Source: Oscillospiraceae bacterium (lineage in GTDB: Bacteria; Bacillota; Clostridia; Oscillospirales; Ruminococcaceae). From it: a DNA stretch of 64,000 bases. Location: NCBI GenBank assembly GCA_025757985.1, contig CP107210.1:2728001-2792000 (forward strand). The letters are read 5' to 3'. Positions 53,992 to 62,447 of this stretch are shown one piece after another (within the stretch, counting starts at the first letter, position 1; each line of letters starts with the position of its first letter). The translations under genes and the position numbers were made by a program. Below the pieces are notes generated by a model. That model did not search any database and had not been told where the DNA came from. It saw only the letters and a list, made by a program, of their open reading frames with translations.

Positions 53992-55173
53992 ATGACACTG
54001 GGACAGAACATCCAGAACGCGCGCAAGGCAAAGGGAATGAGTCAGGAGACGCTGGCCGAAAAAATCGGCGTCAGCCGGCAGGCGCTGGGCAAGTGGGAGA
54101 AGGACACCGCCCTGCCCGGGCTGGACAATTTGCAGGCGCTGGCGGCGGAGCTGGGCACCGGCGTGGACGCGCTGCTGGGCGCACAGGCTGAAAGCCCGGC
54201 TGCCCCCGCCGTGACGCTGGACGCCCTGCGGGACCTGCTGGCCGCCCGCGATGCCGAGGAAAAGCGCCGCCGCCGGCTGTGGGGCGGTGCCGCGGGCGCG
54301 GCCTTCCTTGTGCTGGCGGGGCTGCTGGCCGGAACGGCGCTGCAGTATGAGCGGCAGATCAACGCGCTGAACCAGAATTACGCCGCGATTCAATCCAGCT
54401 ACGCGGCCCAGCAGGCGGACCTTTCGGCGCAGATTTCAGAGCTGCAGGATGCCGTCCGCATGGGGGAGACCACGGTGCTGGACTGGCGCTGGCTGCCCGC
54501 CGATAAGCTGCACAGGGACGCGGCGGGCAGCTGGATGCCTGTGCAGGTGCAGGTCACGCCGCGCACAGCCGCCGCGGGCACGACCGCACGGCTGGCCGTG
54601 CGCTGCGGCGATGATACGCAGCTGTATGAGATGACCGCCGCGCCCGACGGCAGCTTTGGGGCGGACGGTCTTGTGTTTACAGACGGGGATAACTATGCGC
54701 TGAGCGTGCAGTGGACCGCCGATGGCGTTACAACAAGCGAAGCGCTGGGCACCGTGAACTTTAATGAGGAGATGACCGAGCCAACGATCATCTGGGCCAC
54801 CGGCTATACCAGCCTTGATTACGGGTACTACCTGCGCCGCACCGGAAAAACTAACTACCTGACCCTTACCTGCTACCCGGTGGAGCTGGAGGTGGACGCC
54901 CCGGCGTGGATGGAGGTGGCCGCCGTCGAGGTCGATCTGCGTTTGAACGGCGATGCGGGCGAGCCTGCCGCCACCGCCGTGCTGCAATGTGCGGAGTCGT
55001 ACAGCTATGTCGGCGCTGACCGCACCGGCGGCGTTTGGAGCGGCACATTTTATGACGGTGCCCCCGCCGATGGCTGGCCCTACGATGGAAAGGAAATTCC
55101 GAAGTATGTGGTGCGGGTGACCGACACCAACGGCGGCGTCTGGACGGAGGAAATGCCGCTGACGAAGAAATAA
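53992..55173 (+). CDS. Membrane-anchored XRE-family regulator with extracytoplasmic domain
   Basis: A protein of 393 aa. The HTH_3 domain is at about 5-60: LGQNIQNARKAKGMSQETLAEKIGVSRQALGKWEKD (in part). A charged stretch (AEEKRRRRLWGG) and one membrane helix (about 99-120) follow, then a coiled coil (about 122-155, QINALNQNYAAIQSSYAAQQ). A beta-rich outside domain of about 230 residues completes it. This is a one-component transmembrane regulator: an outside signal may alter DNA binding. It is divergent from asnB-murE and upstream of the ATP-grasp/asnB2 pair, so a role in controlling wall modification is plausible. Confidence 0.85.
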   Translation: MTLGQNIQNARKAKGMSQETLAEKIGVSRQALGKWEKDTALPGLDNLQALAAELGTGVDALLGAQAESPAAPAVTLDALRDLLAARDAEEKRRRRLWGGAAGAAFLVLAGLLAGTALQYERQINALNQNYAAIQSSYAAQQADLSAQISELQDAVRMGETTVLDWRWLPADKLHRDAAGSWMPVQVQVTPRTAAAGTTARLAVRCGDDTQLYEMTAAPDGSFGADGLVFTDGDNYALSVQWTADGVTTSEALGTVNFNEEMTEPTIIWATGYTSLDYGYYLRRTGKTNYLTLTCYPVELEVDAPAWMEVAAVEVDLRLNGDAGEPAATAVLQCAESYSYVGADRTGGVWSGTFYDGAPADGWPYDGKEIPKYVVRVTDTNGGVWTEEMPLTKK

Positions 55174-55179
55174 TAGAAA

Positions 55180-55327
55180 GCCTTCCCCCTTGGGGGAAGG
55201 TGCCCGAGGCCCCGCCCGAGGGCGGATGAGGGGCAGCCTTGCCAACAGAACCCATTTGCCGGGCGGCTGTGGTATACCTGCCCCTCATCCGGCCCTGCGG
55301 GGCCACCTTCTCCCTATGGGAGAAGGC
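55180..55327. repeat. Repeat family A, copy 8
   Basis: AGCCTTCCCCCTTGGGGGAAGG, GGCCCCGCCCGAGGGCGGATGAGGGGC, GCCCCTCATCCGGCCCTGC, CCTTCTCCCTATGGGAGAAGGC. A longer reading of the next gene that starts inside this repeat is rejected. Confidence 0.87.
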
Positions 55328-55378
55328 AAAAAGAATAAACGTCCCCTTGCGGCATATACTGCCACAGGGGGGATTTTT

Positions 55379-56593
55379 ATGCCGCAGATTCTGCCGGTGC
55401 TGCTGGGCGGGGATGCCAATGTCTACGGCATGGCCCGCAGCTTTTATGAAACCTGCGGTGTCCGCAGCCTTGCCGTCTGCCGCCGTGCGCTGCCGGCGCT
55501 GGCCTGCAGCCGCCTTGTCCGCGTTGCTGTGCAGGACCCGGCGTTTGCGCAGGATACCGTGTTCACCGCCACGCTGCTCGGTCTGGCCGCACAGCACCCC
55601 GGCAAAACGCGGCTGCTCGTCCCCTGTGCGGACGGCTACACCCGCCTGCTGGCACGCCATGCCGATGCCCTGCGCGGGGCCTACCGCTTTGCCTGCCCGC
55701 CGCCCGATGCCGTTGAAGCGCTCAGCGACAAGCAGCGCTTTGCCGCCGCCTGCCGCGCTGCCGGGCTGCGCACGCCCCAAACGGTGGTATTCTGCCCCGG
55801 CGGCACGGTGCCGGACCTGCCGTTTGGCTGGCCGGTCATCGTCAAGCCGGCAGACTCCGATGCGTGGGCGCGCTGCCGTTTTCCCGGGAAACGCAAGGTG
55901 TATCTGGCAGGGGACGCCGCCGCGCTGCGCACTGTTCTGGACGCAGTCTGCCGCAGCAGCTACTGCGGCGCTATGCTCCTGCAGGAGTACATCCCCGGCC
56001 CGGATACCCGTCTGGGGGTCGTGAATGCCTACTGTGCGCGGGACGGCAGCGTGCCGTGGCTTGTGCAGGGGCAGCCCCTTTTGCAGGAGCGCACGCCCGA
56101 GGGCACCGGCAACTATGCCGCCGTGCTGGTGGAGCCTGTCCGGCAGGACACCGCCCTGCTGGACACCTTGCGGGGGCTGCTGCAGGCGGCGGGCTGGCGC
56201 GGCTACGCCAACTTTGACCTGAAGTACGACCGCAGCGGGACGCCGGTTCTGTTTGAGCTGAACCCCCGCCCGGGCCGCGCATCGTTTTACTGTGATGCCG
56301 CGGGTGCGCCGCTGGCAAGGCCGCTGGTGGAGGATCTGCTCTGCTGCGGCTCTGTCACACCGCCTAAGCTGCGCCCCGCTGTCTGGCACACTGCGCCGTG
56401 GTGCGTGGTGCGGCGGCACTGCCCCAGCAGGCTGCTGCTGCACCGCGCCGCTCTCCTGCGGCGCCGCGGCAGAGCCAGCGCCCATCTGCTGGCGGCAGGG
56501 GAGGGCGCGCCCCGGCGGATCTGGTTTGTGATGCGGCAATGCGGGTATGCCCGCAAGCTGCAGGGGCAGCGACAGCGATTGGAAAAGGGGTGA
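55379..56593 (+). CDS. ATP-grasp ligase, D-aspartate ligase-like
   Basis: A protein of 404 aa starting at MPQILPVLLGGDANVYG (AGGGGGGATTTTT before it). An N-terminal nucleotide-binding-like domain is followed by an ATP-grasp fold: ALSDKQRFAAACRAAGLRTP, WPVIVKPADSD, CGAMLLQEYIPGPD, and the metal-binding FDLKYDRSGTPVLFELNPRPGR. The plan resembles AslA/Asl-fm, which attaches D-Asp to the stem-peptide lysine, and other carboxylate-amine ligases. The next gene, 8 nt away, is an asparagine synthase-type amidotransferase, the usual partner for amidating a D-Asp bridge. The substrate is not proven; a cell-surface peptide or lipid is also possible. Confidence 0.82.
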   Translation: MPQILPVLLGGDANVYGMARSFYETCGVRSLAVCRRALPALACSRLVRVAVQDPAFAQDTVFTATLLGLAAQHPGKTRLLVPCADGYTRLLARHADALRGAYRFACPPPDAVEALSDKQRFAAACRAAGLRTPQTVVFCPGGTVPDLPFGWPVIVKPADSDAWARCRFPGKRKVYLAGDAAALRTVLDAVCRSSYCGAMLLQEYIPGPDTRLGVVNAYCARDGSVPWLVQGQPLLQERTPEGTGNYAAVLVEPVRQDTALLDTLRGLLQAAGWRGYANFDLKYDRSGTPVLFELNPRPGRASFYCDAAGAPLARPLVEDLLCCGSVTPPKLRPAVWHTAPWCVVRRHCPSRLLLHRAALLRRRGRASAHLLAAGEGAPRRIWFVMRQCGYARKLQGQRQRLEKG

Positions 56594-56601
56594 CAGCAGC
56601 C

Positions 56602-58449
56602 ATGTGCGGCATCGTCGGTTTTACGGCAGAATACCTTGACCCTGCATCGGCCCGGCAAACGGCCAAGGCAATGGCGGAGCTTATCCGCCACCGCGGGCCG
56701 GACGGCGAGGGCTATTACGCCGACACGCGCGCCGCACTGGGCCACCGCCGTCTGTCGATCATAGATGTGAACGGCGGCGGCCAGCCGATGTTCAACGAGG
56801 ACGGCACCCTTGTGGTGGTGTTCAACGGCGAGATCTACAACTATAAGCCGCTGCGCGCAGAGCTGCGCCGGTTGGGCCACACCTTTGCCACCGACTCCGA
56901 CACCGAGGTCCTGCTGCACGGGTATGAGGCATGGGGCGCGGCGCTGCCCCGGCATCTGCGCGGGATGTTCGCGTTTGCTCTGTGGGACCGCGCCGCCGGT
57001 ACCCTGTTCTGCGCGCGGGATCTTTTCGGCATCAAGCCGCTGTACTATTACCAAAAGGGGGCGTGCCTGCTTTTTGCCAGCGAGATCAAGGCGTTTCTGG
57101 CGCACCCGGCCTTTGAAAAGCAGCTGAACGAGGCCCGCCTGCCCGACTGGCTCAGCATGGAGTACCTGCCCGACCGGGAAACACTGTTTGCGGGCGTGTA
57201 TGAGCTGCCGCCTGCCCATACGCTGTGCTGGCAAAACGGCCGCGTGACCCTGCAGCGCTACGCCGCGCCGCGCTTTCGGGTGCAGCGGGGCCGCAGCCTG
57301 CGCAGCTGGGCGCAAGCGATCGGCGATGCTCTGGCGGACAGCGCCGCCGCCCACCGCATCGCCGATGTGGAGGTCGGGTGCTTTCTCTCCGGCGGGGTGG
57401 ATTCCTCGCTGGTCGTGCGGGAGACGGCGCGCAACCAGCCTGCGGTGCAGTGCTTTTCGGTCGGCTATCGGGAGGAAAAATATTCCGAGCTGCCCGCCGC
57501 CCGCGCGGCTGCGGCGGCGCTGGGCGTGCCACTGACCGAAACGACCGTTACGGCCGAGGCGTTCTTTGACGCCAACCGCGCGATCCAGTGGTATCTTGAC
57601 GAGCCGATGCCCAACCCGGCGGAGGTGCCGCTGTATTTTCTGTGCAAAACCGCACGGCAGCGTGTAAAAGTGGTGCTGTCGGGCGAAGGGGCGGATGAGC
57701 TGTTCGGCGGCTACCCGCTGTACCGGCAGGCCGTCTGGGCCGAGGGCTGGCAGCGGATGCCGCGCCCGCTGCGCCGTGCGCTGGCCGCACTGCTGCCGGG
57801 GTGCGGCTTTCTGCGCCGGGGCGCACAGCCCCGCTGGCAGCGCTGCGCCCGTGCCAACTATGTGTTTGAGACCCCGCAGGAGCGCGATAAATATTTGAAG
57901 CGCTCGCCCAACACGCCCGAACCGGCCCGCCGCTGCAAGCCGTATTTTGATAAGGTGCGCAGTCTGGATGAGCCGACGGCCCTGCAGTGGGTGGATTTGC
58001 AGACATGGCTGCCGCGGGACATTCTGCGCAAGGCGGACCGGATGAGTATGGCCCACAGCCTTGAGCTGCGGGTGCCGTTTTTGGACCGGCGGGTGCTGGC
58101 TGTGGCGCTGGGGCTGCCCCGGCGGTACCGCTGTACCGCGCGGCGGGGCAAAATCGCCCTGCGCGCCGCTGCGGCACGCCGCCTGCCCCGGGCGCTGGCT
58201 GGCGCGCCTAAGCGCGGGTTCCCCGTGCCGCTGGCCGACTGGCTGCGGCAGGACGAATACTATGCGCGGGTGAAGGCCAAATTCACCGGCCCGGCGGCCG
58301 AGCGCTTTTTTGACACCGGGGCGCTCTGCGCCCTGCTGGATGACCACCGGGCAGGGAAAACAAACGCTATGACGAAGATATGGGCGTTTTACTGCTTTAT
58401 AGAATGGTATGAGGTGTACTTTGTAGAGCAAAAACCGCCGATTTTGTAA
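56602..58449 (+). CDS. asnB: Asparagine synthase-type glutamine amidotransferase (AsnB family), copy 2
   Basis: A protein of 615 aa starting at MCGIVGFTAEYLD with AAAGGGGTGAC upstream; a frame opening 68 codons earlier overlaps the ATP-grasp gene and would bury the catalytic Cys2. RHRGPDGEGYY, FNGEIYNYKPL, FLSGGVDSSLVV (about 263), LSGEGADELFGGYPLYRQ and DRMSMAHSLELRVPFLDRRV are present. It differs from copy 1 throughout, so the two are old paralogues rather than a recent duplication. It forms a two-gene unit with the ATP-grasp ligase. Confidence 0.92.
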   Translation: MCGIVGFTAEYLDPASARQTAKAMAELIRHRGPDGEGYYADTRAALGHRRLSIIDVNGGGQPMFNEDGTLVVVFNGEIYNYKPLRAELRRLGHTFATDSDTEVLLHGYEAWGAALPRHLRGMFAFALWDRAAGTLFCARDLFGIKPLYYYQKGACLLFASEIKAFLAHPAFEKQLNEARLPDWLSMEYLPDRETLFAGVYELPPAHTLCWQNGRVTLQRYAAPRFRVQRGRSLRSWAQAIGDALADSAAAHRIADVEVGCFLSGGVDSSLVVRETARNQPAVQCFSVGYREEKYSELPAARAAAAALGVPLTETTVTAEAFFDANRAIQWYLDEPMPNPAEVPLYFLCKTARQRVKVVLSGEGADELFGGYPLYRQAVWAEGWQRMPRPLRRALAALLPGCGFLRRGAQPRWQRCARANYVFETPQERDKYLKRSPNTPEPARRCKPYFDKVRSLDEPTALQWVDLQTWLPRDILRKADRMSMAHSLELRVPFLDRRVLAVALGLPRRYRCTARRGKIALRAAAARRLPRALAGAPKRGFPVPLADWLRQDEYYARVKAKFTGPAAERFFDTGALCALLDDHRAGKTNAMTKIWAFYCFIEWYEVYFVEQKPPIL

Positions 58450-58467
58450 AAAACTTACCGAAAAAGC

Positions 58468-58496
58468 TTGACAAAGACCGATTGCGTTGCTATAAT
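58468..58496 (+). promoter_or_regulatory. Promoter of the tRNA cluster
   Basis: A consensus promoter: TTGACA (58468-58473), 17-nt spacer, TATAAT (58491-58496). The first tRNA starts 41 nt downstream. Confidence 0.93.
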
Positions 58497-58537
58497 AACT
58501 TACGCAGTATGTCCCTTGTGGGCAGAACCCGCAATAA

Positions 58538-58611
<74 letters not shown>

Positions 58612-58617
58612 TTATGT

Positions 58618-58695
58618 GGTGCCTATGGCGCAGTTGGTTAGCGCGCCAGATTGTGGCTCTGGAGGCCGAGAGTTCGAATCTCTCTAGGCACCCCA
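58618..58695 (+). tRNA. tRNA-His (GTG)
   Basis: The acceptor GTGCCTA/TAGGCAC plus the extra G-1 (58618) opposite C73 is the histidine identity element. Anticodon stem CCAGA/TCTGG with loop TTGTGGC (anticodon GTG). CCA is encoded at 58693-58695. Confidence 0.96.
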
Positions 58696-58742
58696 CCAAA
58701 GACCGTTCAGGCCCGTTCCTGCGCGGTCTTTTCTTTTTATAA

Positions 58743-58817
58743 TGGGCCGTCGCCAAGCGGTAAGGCAGAGGACTTTGACTCCTCCATCCGTCGGTTCAAA
58801 TCCGGCCGGCCCAACCA
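58743..58817 (+). tRNA. tRNA-Gln (TTG)
   Basis: The acceptor TGGGCCG/CGGCCCA begins with U, as glutamine tRNAs do. Anticodon stem GAGGA/TCCTC with loop CTTTGAC (anticodon TTG). T loop GGTTCAAATCC. CCA is encoded at 58815-58817. Confidence 0.96.
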
Positions 58818-58880
58818 AATCCCCCTGGAAAATGACGCAGCCAAGTTGGTTTGCGGCATTCTTCTGGGGGGATTTTTTTT
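58818..58880 (+). terminator. Terminator of the tRNA cluster
   Basis: AATCCCCC and GGGGGGATT bracket a long imperfect stem (AATGACGCA/TGCGGCATT inside), followed by eight T. Confidence 0.83.
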
Positions 58881-59055
58881 GTGGCAAGGCGGGAATTGTG
58901 CGGTGCTGCCTTAAAAGCCGGATGGCAGACCCGCGGTATGAGGGTCTCTGCCACGGTAGGCTCTATTACAAATCCCTGCAGGACCGACTGCACTTTTTTG
59001 AACAAAAATCCACCTTTTAAAACAGCAGGCACTGGTCGGCGGCCGCGCTGTCTGT

Positions 59056-59061
59056 TATAAT
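59056..59061 (+). promoter_or_regulatory. -10 element upstream of the FGGY kinase gene
   Basis: TATAAT at 59056-59061, 67 nt before the start; no good -35 is seen at the right spacing, so an activator may be needed. The 248-base gap from the tRNA terminator to the gene otherwise shows nothing recognised. Confidence 0.5.
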
Positions 59062-59128
59062 AAAAGCACGATACTGGCGGCAGAATGCCCGCATACAAAA
59101 CAGACAGAATTTGGCAAGGAGTGATACC

Positions 59129-60691
59129 ATGCTCGACCTCAGACAGTGCGCACTCGGTATTGAATTCGGCTCGACCCGCATCAAGGCGGTGCTGGTGGAC
59201 GGCAGCCATGCCCCGGTGGCGCAGGGGGACTTCACTTGGGAAAACCAGCTGAAGGACGGCGTCTGGACCTACCCGCTGGAGGCTGTGCATACCGGCCTGC
59301 AGCACGCCTACGCCGCGTTGGCCGCCGATGTGCAGGCGAAATACGGGCAGCCCCTTACAACGGTGGGCTGCATCGGGATCTCTGCAATGATGCACGGCTA
59401 TCTGGCCTTTGATGGGGCCGGCCGTCTGCTGGTGCCCTTCCGCACATGGCGCAATACGATGACCGGCCCGGCAGCGGCCGAGCTGACCGAGGCGCTCGGC
59501 TTCAACATTCCCCAGCGGTGGAGCATTGCGCATTTCTATCAGGCGCTTCTCAATGGGGAGGGACATCTGGGCGAATTGGCCTTCTTTACAACGCTGGCGG
59601 GCTATGTCCATTGGCAGCTTACCGGGCAAAAAGTGCTGGGCGTGGGCGATGCCAGCGGCATGTTCCCCATCGACAGCGCCACCGGCGGCTATGATGCCGA
59701 AATGCTCAAGACCTGCAGCCGCCTGATCGCCGGTCACGGCTTCGGGCGTGAGCTGGCCGAGCTGCTGCCCGCAGTGCTGCCCGCCGGTGCCGATGCCGGT
59801 GCGCTGACGGCGGAGGGTGCCCGCTTGCTGGACCCCACGGGGACACTGCAGCCCGGCGTGCCGTTCTGCCCGCCGGAGGGGGATGCCGGGACCGGCATGG
59901 TCGCCACGAACAGCGTGGCCCCGCGCACCGGCAATGTCAGCGCCGGCACCAGCATCTTTGCAATGGTCGTGCTGGAAAAGCCGCTCTCCCGCGTCTACCC
60001 CGAGATCGACATGGTCACGACCCCCAGCGGCGAGGCTGTGGCCATGGTCCACTGCAACAACTGCACAAGCGATCTGAACGCATGGGTCAGCCTGCTGGCC
60101 GAGAGCGCGGCTCTCTGCGGGGCGCAGGTCGATCAGGGGACGCTTTTTGCAAAGCTGTTCCATGAGTCGCTCAGGGGCGCACCCGACTGCGGCGGCGTGA
60201 CCCCGGTGAACTACTTCTCCGGCGAGAGCGTGACCCATTTTGACGCGGGCCTGCCGCTGCTGCTGCGCCGCCCCGATGCTGATTTTACGCTGGCCAACTT
60301 CATGCGGGCCAACATCTACTCGGCCTTTGCCACGCTGGCTATGGGGCTGGAAATTTTGAAGAACGAGGATGTGGCCGTGGATACCCTGCTGGGCCACGGC
60401 GGGCTGTTCAAGACGCCGGGCGTTGCCCAGCGGTATCTGGCAGCGGCGGCGGGCGCACCCGTCACCTGCATGGAGACGGCGGGCGAGGGCGGCCCCTACG
60501 GCATGGCCCTGCTTGCGGCCTACCGCCTGCACCGCGCCGAGGGTGAGACGCTGGCCGACTACCTCAAGACCCGCGTCTTTGCCGGGGCCAGCAGCACGAC
60601 CGTGACCCCCGATGCCGCCGACAGGGCCGGGTTTACCGCCTTCCTCCGGGAGTATGAGCGGGCACTCAAGGCAGAGCGGGCGGTAGTCTGA
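59129..60691 (+). CDS. FGGY-family carbohydrate kinase
   Basis: A protein of 520 aa from ATG 59129 (AAGGAGTGATACC before it). N-terminal phosphate-binding motif GIEFGSTRIKAVLVDGS; FRTWRNTMTGPAAAELTEALG; AGYVHWQLTG; GDASGMFPID contains the catalytic-region Asp; GNVSAGTSIFAMVVLE is the second phosphate loop; LGHGGLFKTPGVAQRYL and the C-terminal adenosine motif EGGPYGMALLAAY close the fold. The family phosphorylates pentoses, hexoses or polyols (xylulo-, ribulo-, glycero- and related kinases). Without sugar isomerase or transport genes nearby the substrate cannot be named. Confidence 0.93.
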   Translation: MLDLRQCALGIEFGSTRIKAVLVDGSHAPVAQGDFTWENQLKDGVWTYPLEAVHTGLQHAYAALAADVQAKYGQPLTTVGCIGISAMMHGYLAFDGAGRLLVPFRTWRNTMTGPAAAELTEALGFNIPQRWSIAHFYQALLNGEGHLGELAFFTTLAGYVHWQLTGQKVLGVGDASGMFPIDSATGGYDAEMLKTCSRLIAGHGFGRELAELLPAVLPAGADAGALTAEGARLLDPTGTLQPGVPFCPPEGDAGTGMVATNSVAPRTGNVSAGTSIFAMVVLEKPLSRVYPEIDMVTTPSGEAVAMVHCNNCTSDLNAWVSLLAESAALCGAQVDQGTLFAKLFHESLRGAPDCGGVTPVNYFSGESVTHFDAGLPLLLRRPDADFTLANFMRANIYSAFATLAMGLEILKNEDVAVDTLLGHGGLFKTPGVAQRYLAAAAGAPVTCMETAGEGGPYGMALLAAYRLHRAEGETLADYLKTRVFAGASSTTVTPDAADRAGFTAFLREYERALKAERAVV

Positions 60692-60771
60692 GGCAAGCGC
60701 TCTTTTGAACGAATGTCCCTGCATAAACACCCCTGTCCCTGCGCATACTGTTGGCACGGAGGTGTTTAGCT

Positions 60772-61080
60772 ATGAACTATCTTGACTGTGCGCAGTATGA
60801 CTGCTGCCATAATAAGGCGGGCTGCTGCTGCCTGAACAGCATTCAGGTCCGCCACACCGGCCCCGGGGATGCTGTCTGCAGCAGCTACCGCAACAGCGAG
60901 GGATGCGGCAATGTCGCCACCGACAACCCGCCCGCCTCGCCGGAAACCGACATCCACTGTGACGACAAGGGCTGCCGCTATCTGGAGGGACGCTGCTGCT
61001 GCGCGGACCATGTGAGCATTGACGAGTGCAGCTGCGGCCCCGAGTGCGCCACCCGCGCCCCGAAGGAAAACAACGAATAA
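60772..61080 (+). CDS. Cys-rich protein with two DUF1540 domains
   Basis: A protein of 102 aa from ATG 60772 (CGGAGGTG upstream). Two Cys clusters of the DUF1540 type are visible: one at about 6-47 (DCAQYDCCHNKAGCCCLNSI, then C-S-S-Y and GCGN) and one at about 62-93 (HCDDKGCRYLEGRCCCADH, then ECSCGPECATR). About 17 cysteines in 102 residues suggest metal binding. The function is unknown; DUF1540 proteins are common in spore-forming and related Clostridia. Confidence 0.9.
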   Translation: MNYLDCAQYDCCHNKAGCCCLNSIQVRHTGPGDAVCSSYRNSEGCGNVATDNPPASPETDIHCDDKGCRYLEGRCCCADHVSIDECSCGPECATRAPKENNE

Positions 61081-61096
61081 ACTAAGGTATTGTCAG

Positions 61097-61129
61097 GGGC
61101 ACCGCTTATTTTGGGCGGTGCCCTCTTTT
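61097..61129 (+). terminator. Terminator after the DUF1540 gene
   Basis: GGGCACCGC-TTATTTTGG-GCGGTGCCC followed by TCTTTTG. Confidence 0.88.
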
Positions 61130-61132
61130 GTG

Positions 61133-61161
61133 TTGCGAAAGGGTATATTTTGTTGTATAAT
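61133..61161 (+). promoter_or_regulatory. Promoter of the surface-polysaccharide locus
   Basis: TTGCGA (61133-61138), 17-nt spacer, TATAAT (61156-61161). The leader to the first gene is about 160 nt and includes a degenerate GGGGCGGATGCCGTATCCG...GCGCCCCTAC element (61223-61295). Confidence 0.82.
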
Positions 61162-61328
61162 AAGACGATATAGTAGGTCGTGTACGCCCTTTTGCGGGGT
61201 AAGCGCGGCGGTGCGGGTGCCGTGCGGGGCGGATGCCGTATCCGTCTGCATCGCTGCCGCAGGCTGCACGGGTGCATGTGAAATGCGCCCCTACGATAAA
61301 TTTGCTGTTTAAAATGAGGTGTCACTCT

Positions 61329-62444
61329 ATGTCCGAGATCCCTGTCACGGTGCCGTTTGTCTCTTTCCGCCCGATGGAGCGGGAGCTGGATGCCGAGCTG
61401 CGCGGGGCGTTTGCCCGCGTGCTGGACAACAGCTGGTACATCGGCGGCCGCGAGGATGCCGCCTTTGAAAAGGCATTTGCCGCCTACTGCGGCGTCAGGC
61501 ACTGCATCGGCTGCGGCAACGGACTGGACGCGCTGGTGCTGATCCTCAAGGCGATGGGCATCGGCCCGGGCGATGAGGTCATCGCCCCCTCCAACACCTT
61601 TATTGCAACGGTGCTGGCCATCAGCTACGCCGGGGCGACCCCCGTGCTGGTCGAGCCCACGCTTGCAAGCTATAACATCGACCCCGCCCGCATCGAGGCC
61701 GCCGTCACGCCGCGCACAAAGGCCATCATGGCGGTGCATCTCTACGGCCAGTGTGCCCCGATGGATGAAATCAACGCTATTGCAAAAAAACATGGTCTCA
61801 AGGTCATTGAGGATGCGGCACAGGCCCACGGCGCAGTCTACAAGGGCCGCCGGGCGGGCAGCCTCGGCGATGCCGCCGGGTTCAGCTTCTACCCGGGCAA
61901 GAATCTGGGGGCGCTGGGCGATGCAGGCTGCGTGACAACGAATGACGATGCACTGGCCGAGAAGATCCGCGCCTTGGGCAACTACGGCAGCGACTACAAA
62001 TACCACCATATTTATAAAGGACAGAACTCCCGTCTGGACGAGCTGCAGGCCGCTTTTCTGGCGGCCAAGCTGCCGCATCTCAATGCCATGAACGCCGAGC
62101 GCCGCCGCATCGCCGCGCGCTACCTCGCCGGGATACACAACCCCGCCGTGGCGCTGCCCACCGTGCAGCCCGGCTGTGAGCATGTCTGGCATATCTTTGC
62201 CGTGCGCTGCAAGACCCGCGATGCGCTGGAAAAGCATCTGGCAGATCGCGGCATCGGCACGAACAAGCACTACCCGACACCGATCCATCTGCAGGGGGCC
62301 TACCGGGAGCTGGGCCTTGCGCAGGGCGCACTGCCGCTGGCAGAGGAGATCTCCGCCACCGAGCTGAGCCTGCCGATGTATTACGGCATGACCGAGGCGC
62401 AGGTGCAGGCAGTCATTGACGCCGTGAACGAGTATGAGGGGTAA
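61329..62444 (+). CDS. DegT/DnrJ/EryC1/StrS-family sugar aminotransferase
   Basis: A protein of 371 aa from ATG 61329 (GAGGTGTCACTCT before it). PLP-dependent aminotransferase acting on nucleotide-linked keto-sugars. Motifs: NSWYIGGREDAAFEKAFA, GCGNGLDALVLILKAMGIGPGDEVI (in part), HLYGQCAPMDEI, VIEDAAQAHGA, and the Schiff-base Lys191 in FYPGKNLGALGDAG. The C-terminal part HIYKGQNSRLDELQAAFLAAK (in part) fits the QdtB/FdtB-like 3-keto-sugar aminotransferases. It starts a locus with two glycosyltransferases, so an amino-sugar of a surface glycan is the likely product. Confidence 0.93.
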   Translation: MSEIPVTVPFVSFRPMERELDAELRGAFARVLDNSWYIGGREDAAFEKAFAAYCGVRHCIGCGNGLDALVLILKAMGIGPGDEVIAPSNTFIATVLAISYAGATPVLVEPTLASYNIDPARIEAAVTPRTKAIMAVHLYGQCAPMDEINAIAKKHGLKVIEDAAQAHGAVYKGRRAGSLGDAAGFSFYPGKNLGALGDAGCVTTNDDALAEKIRALGNYGSDYKYHHIYKGQNSRLDELQAAFLAAKLPHLNAMNAERRRIAARYLAGIHNPAVALPTVQPGCEHVWHIFAVRCKTRDALEKHLADRGIGTNKHYPTPIHLQGAYRELGLAQGALPLAEEISATELSLPMYYGMTEAQVQAVIDAVNEYEG

Positions 62445-62447
62445 ACC

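Noticed and set aside
55190..55378. N-terminal extension of the ATP-grasp ligase
   Set aside because: The codons are repeat family A; ATG 55379 has a strong ribosome site directly in front.
56398..56601. N-terminal extension of the second asnB
   Set aside because: It would overlap the ATP-grasp gene and hide the catalytic Cys that must follow the initiator Met.
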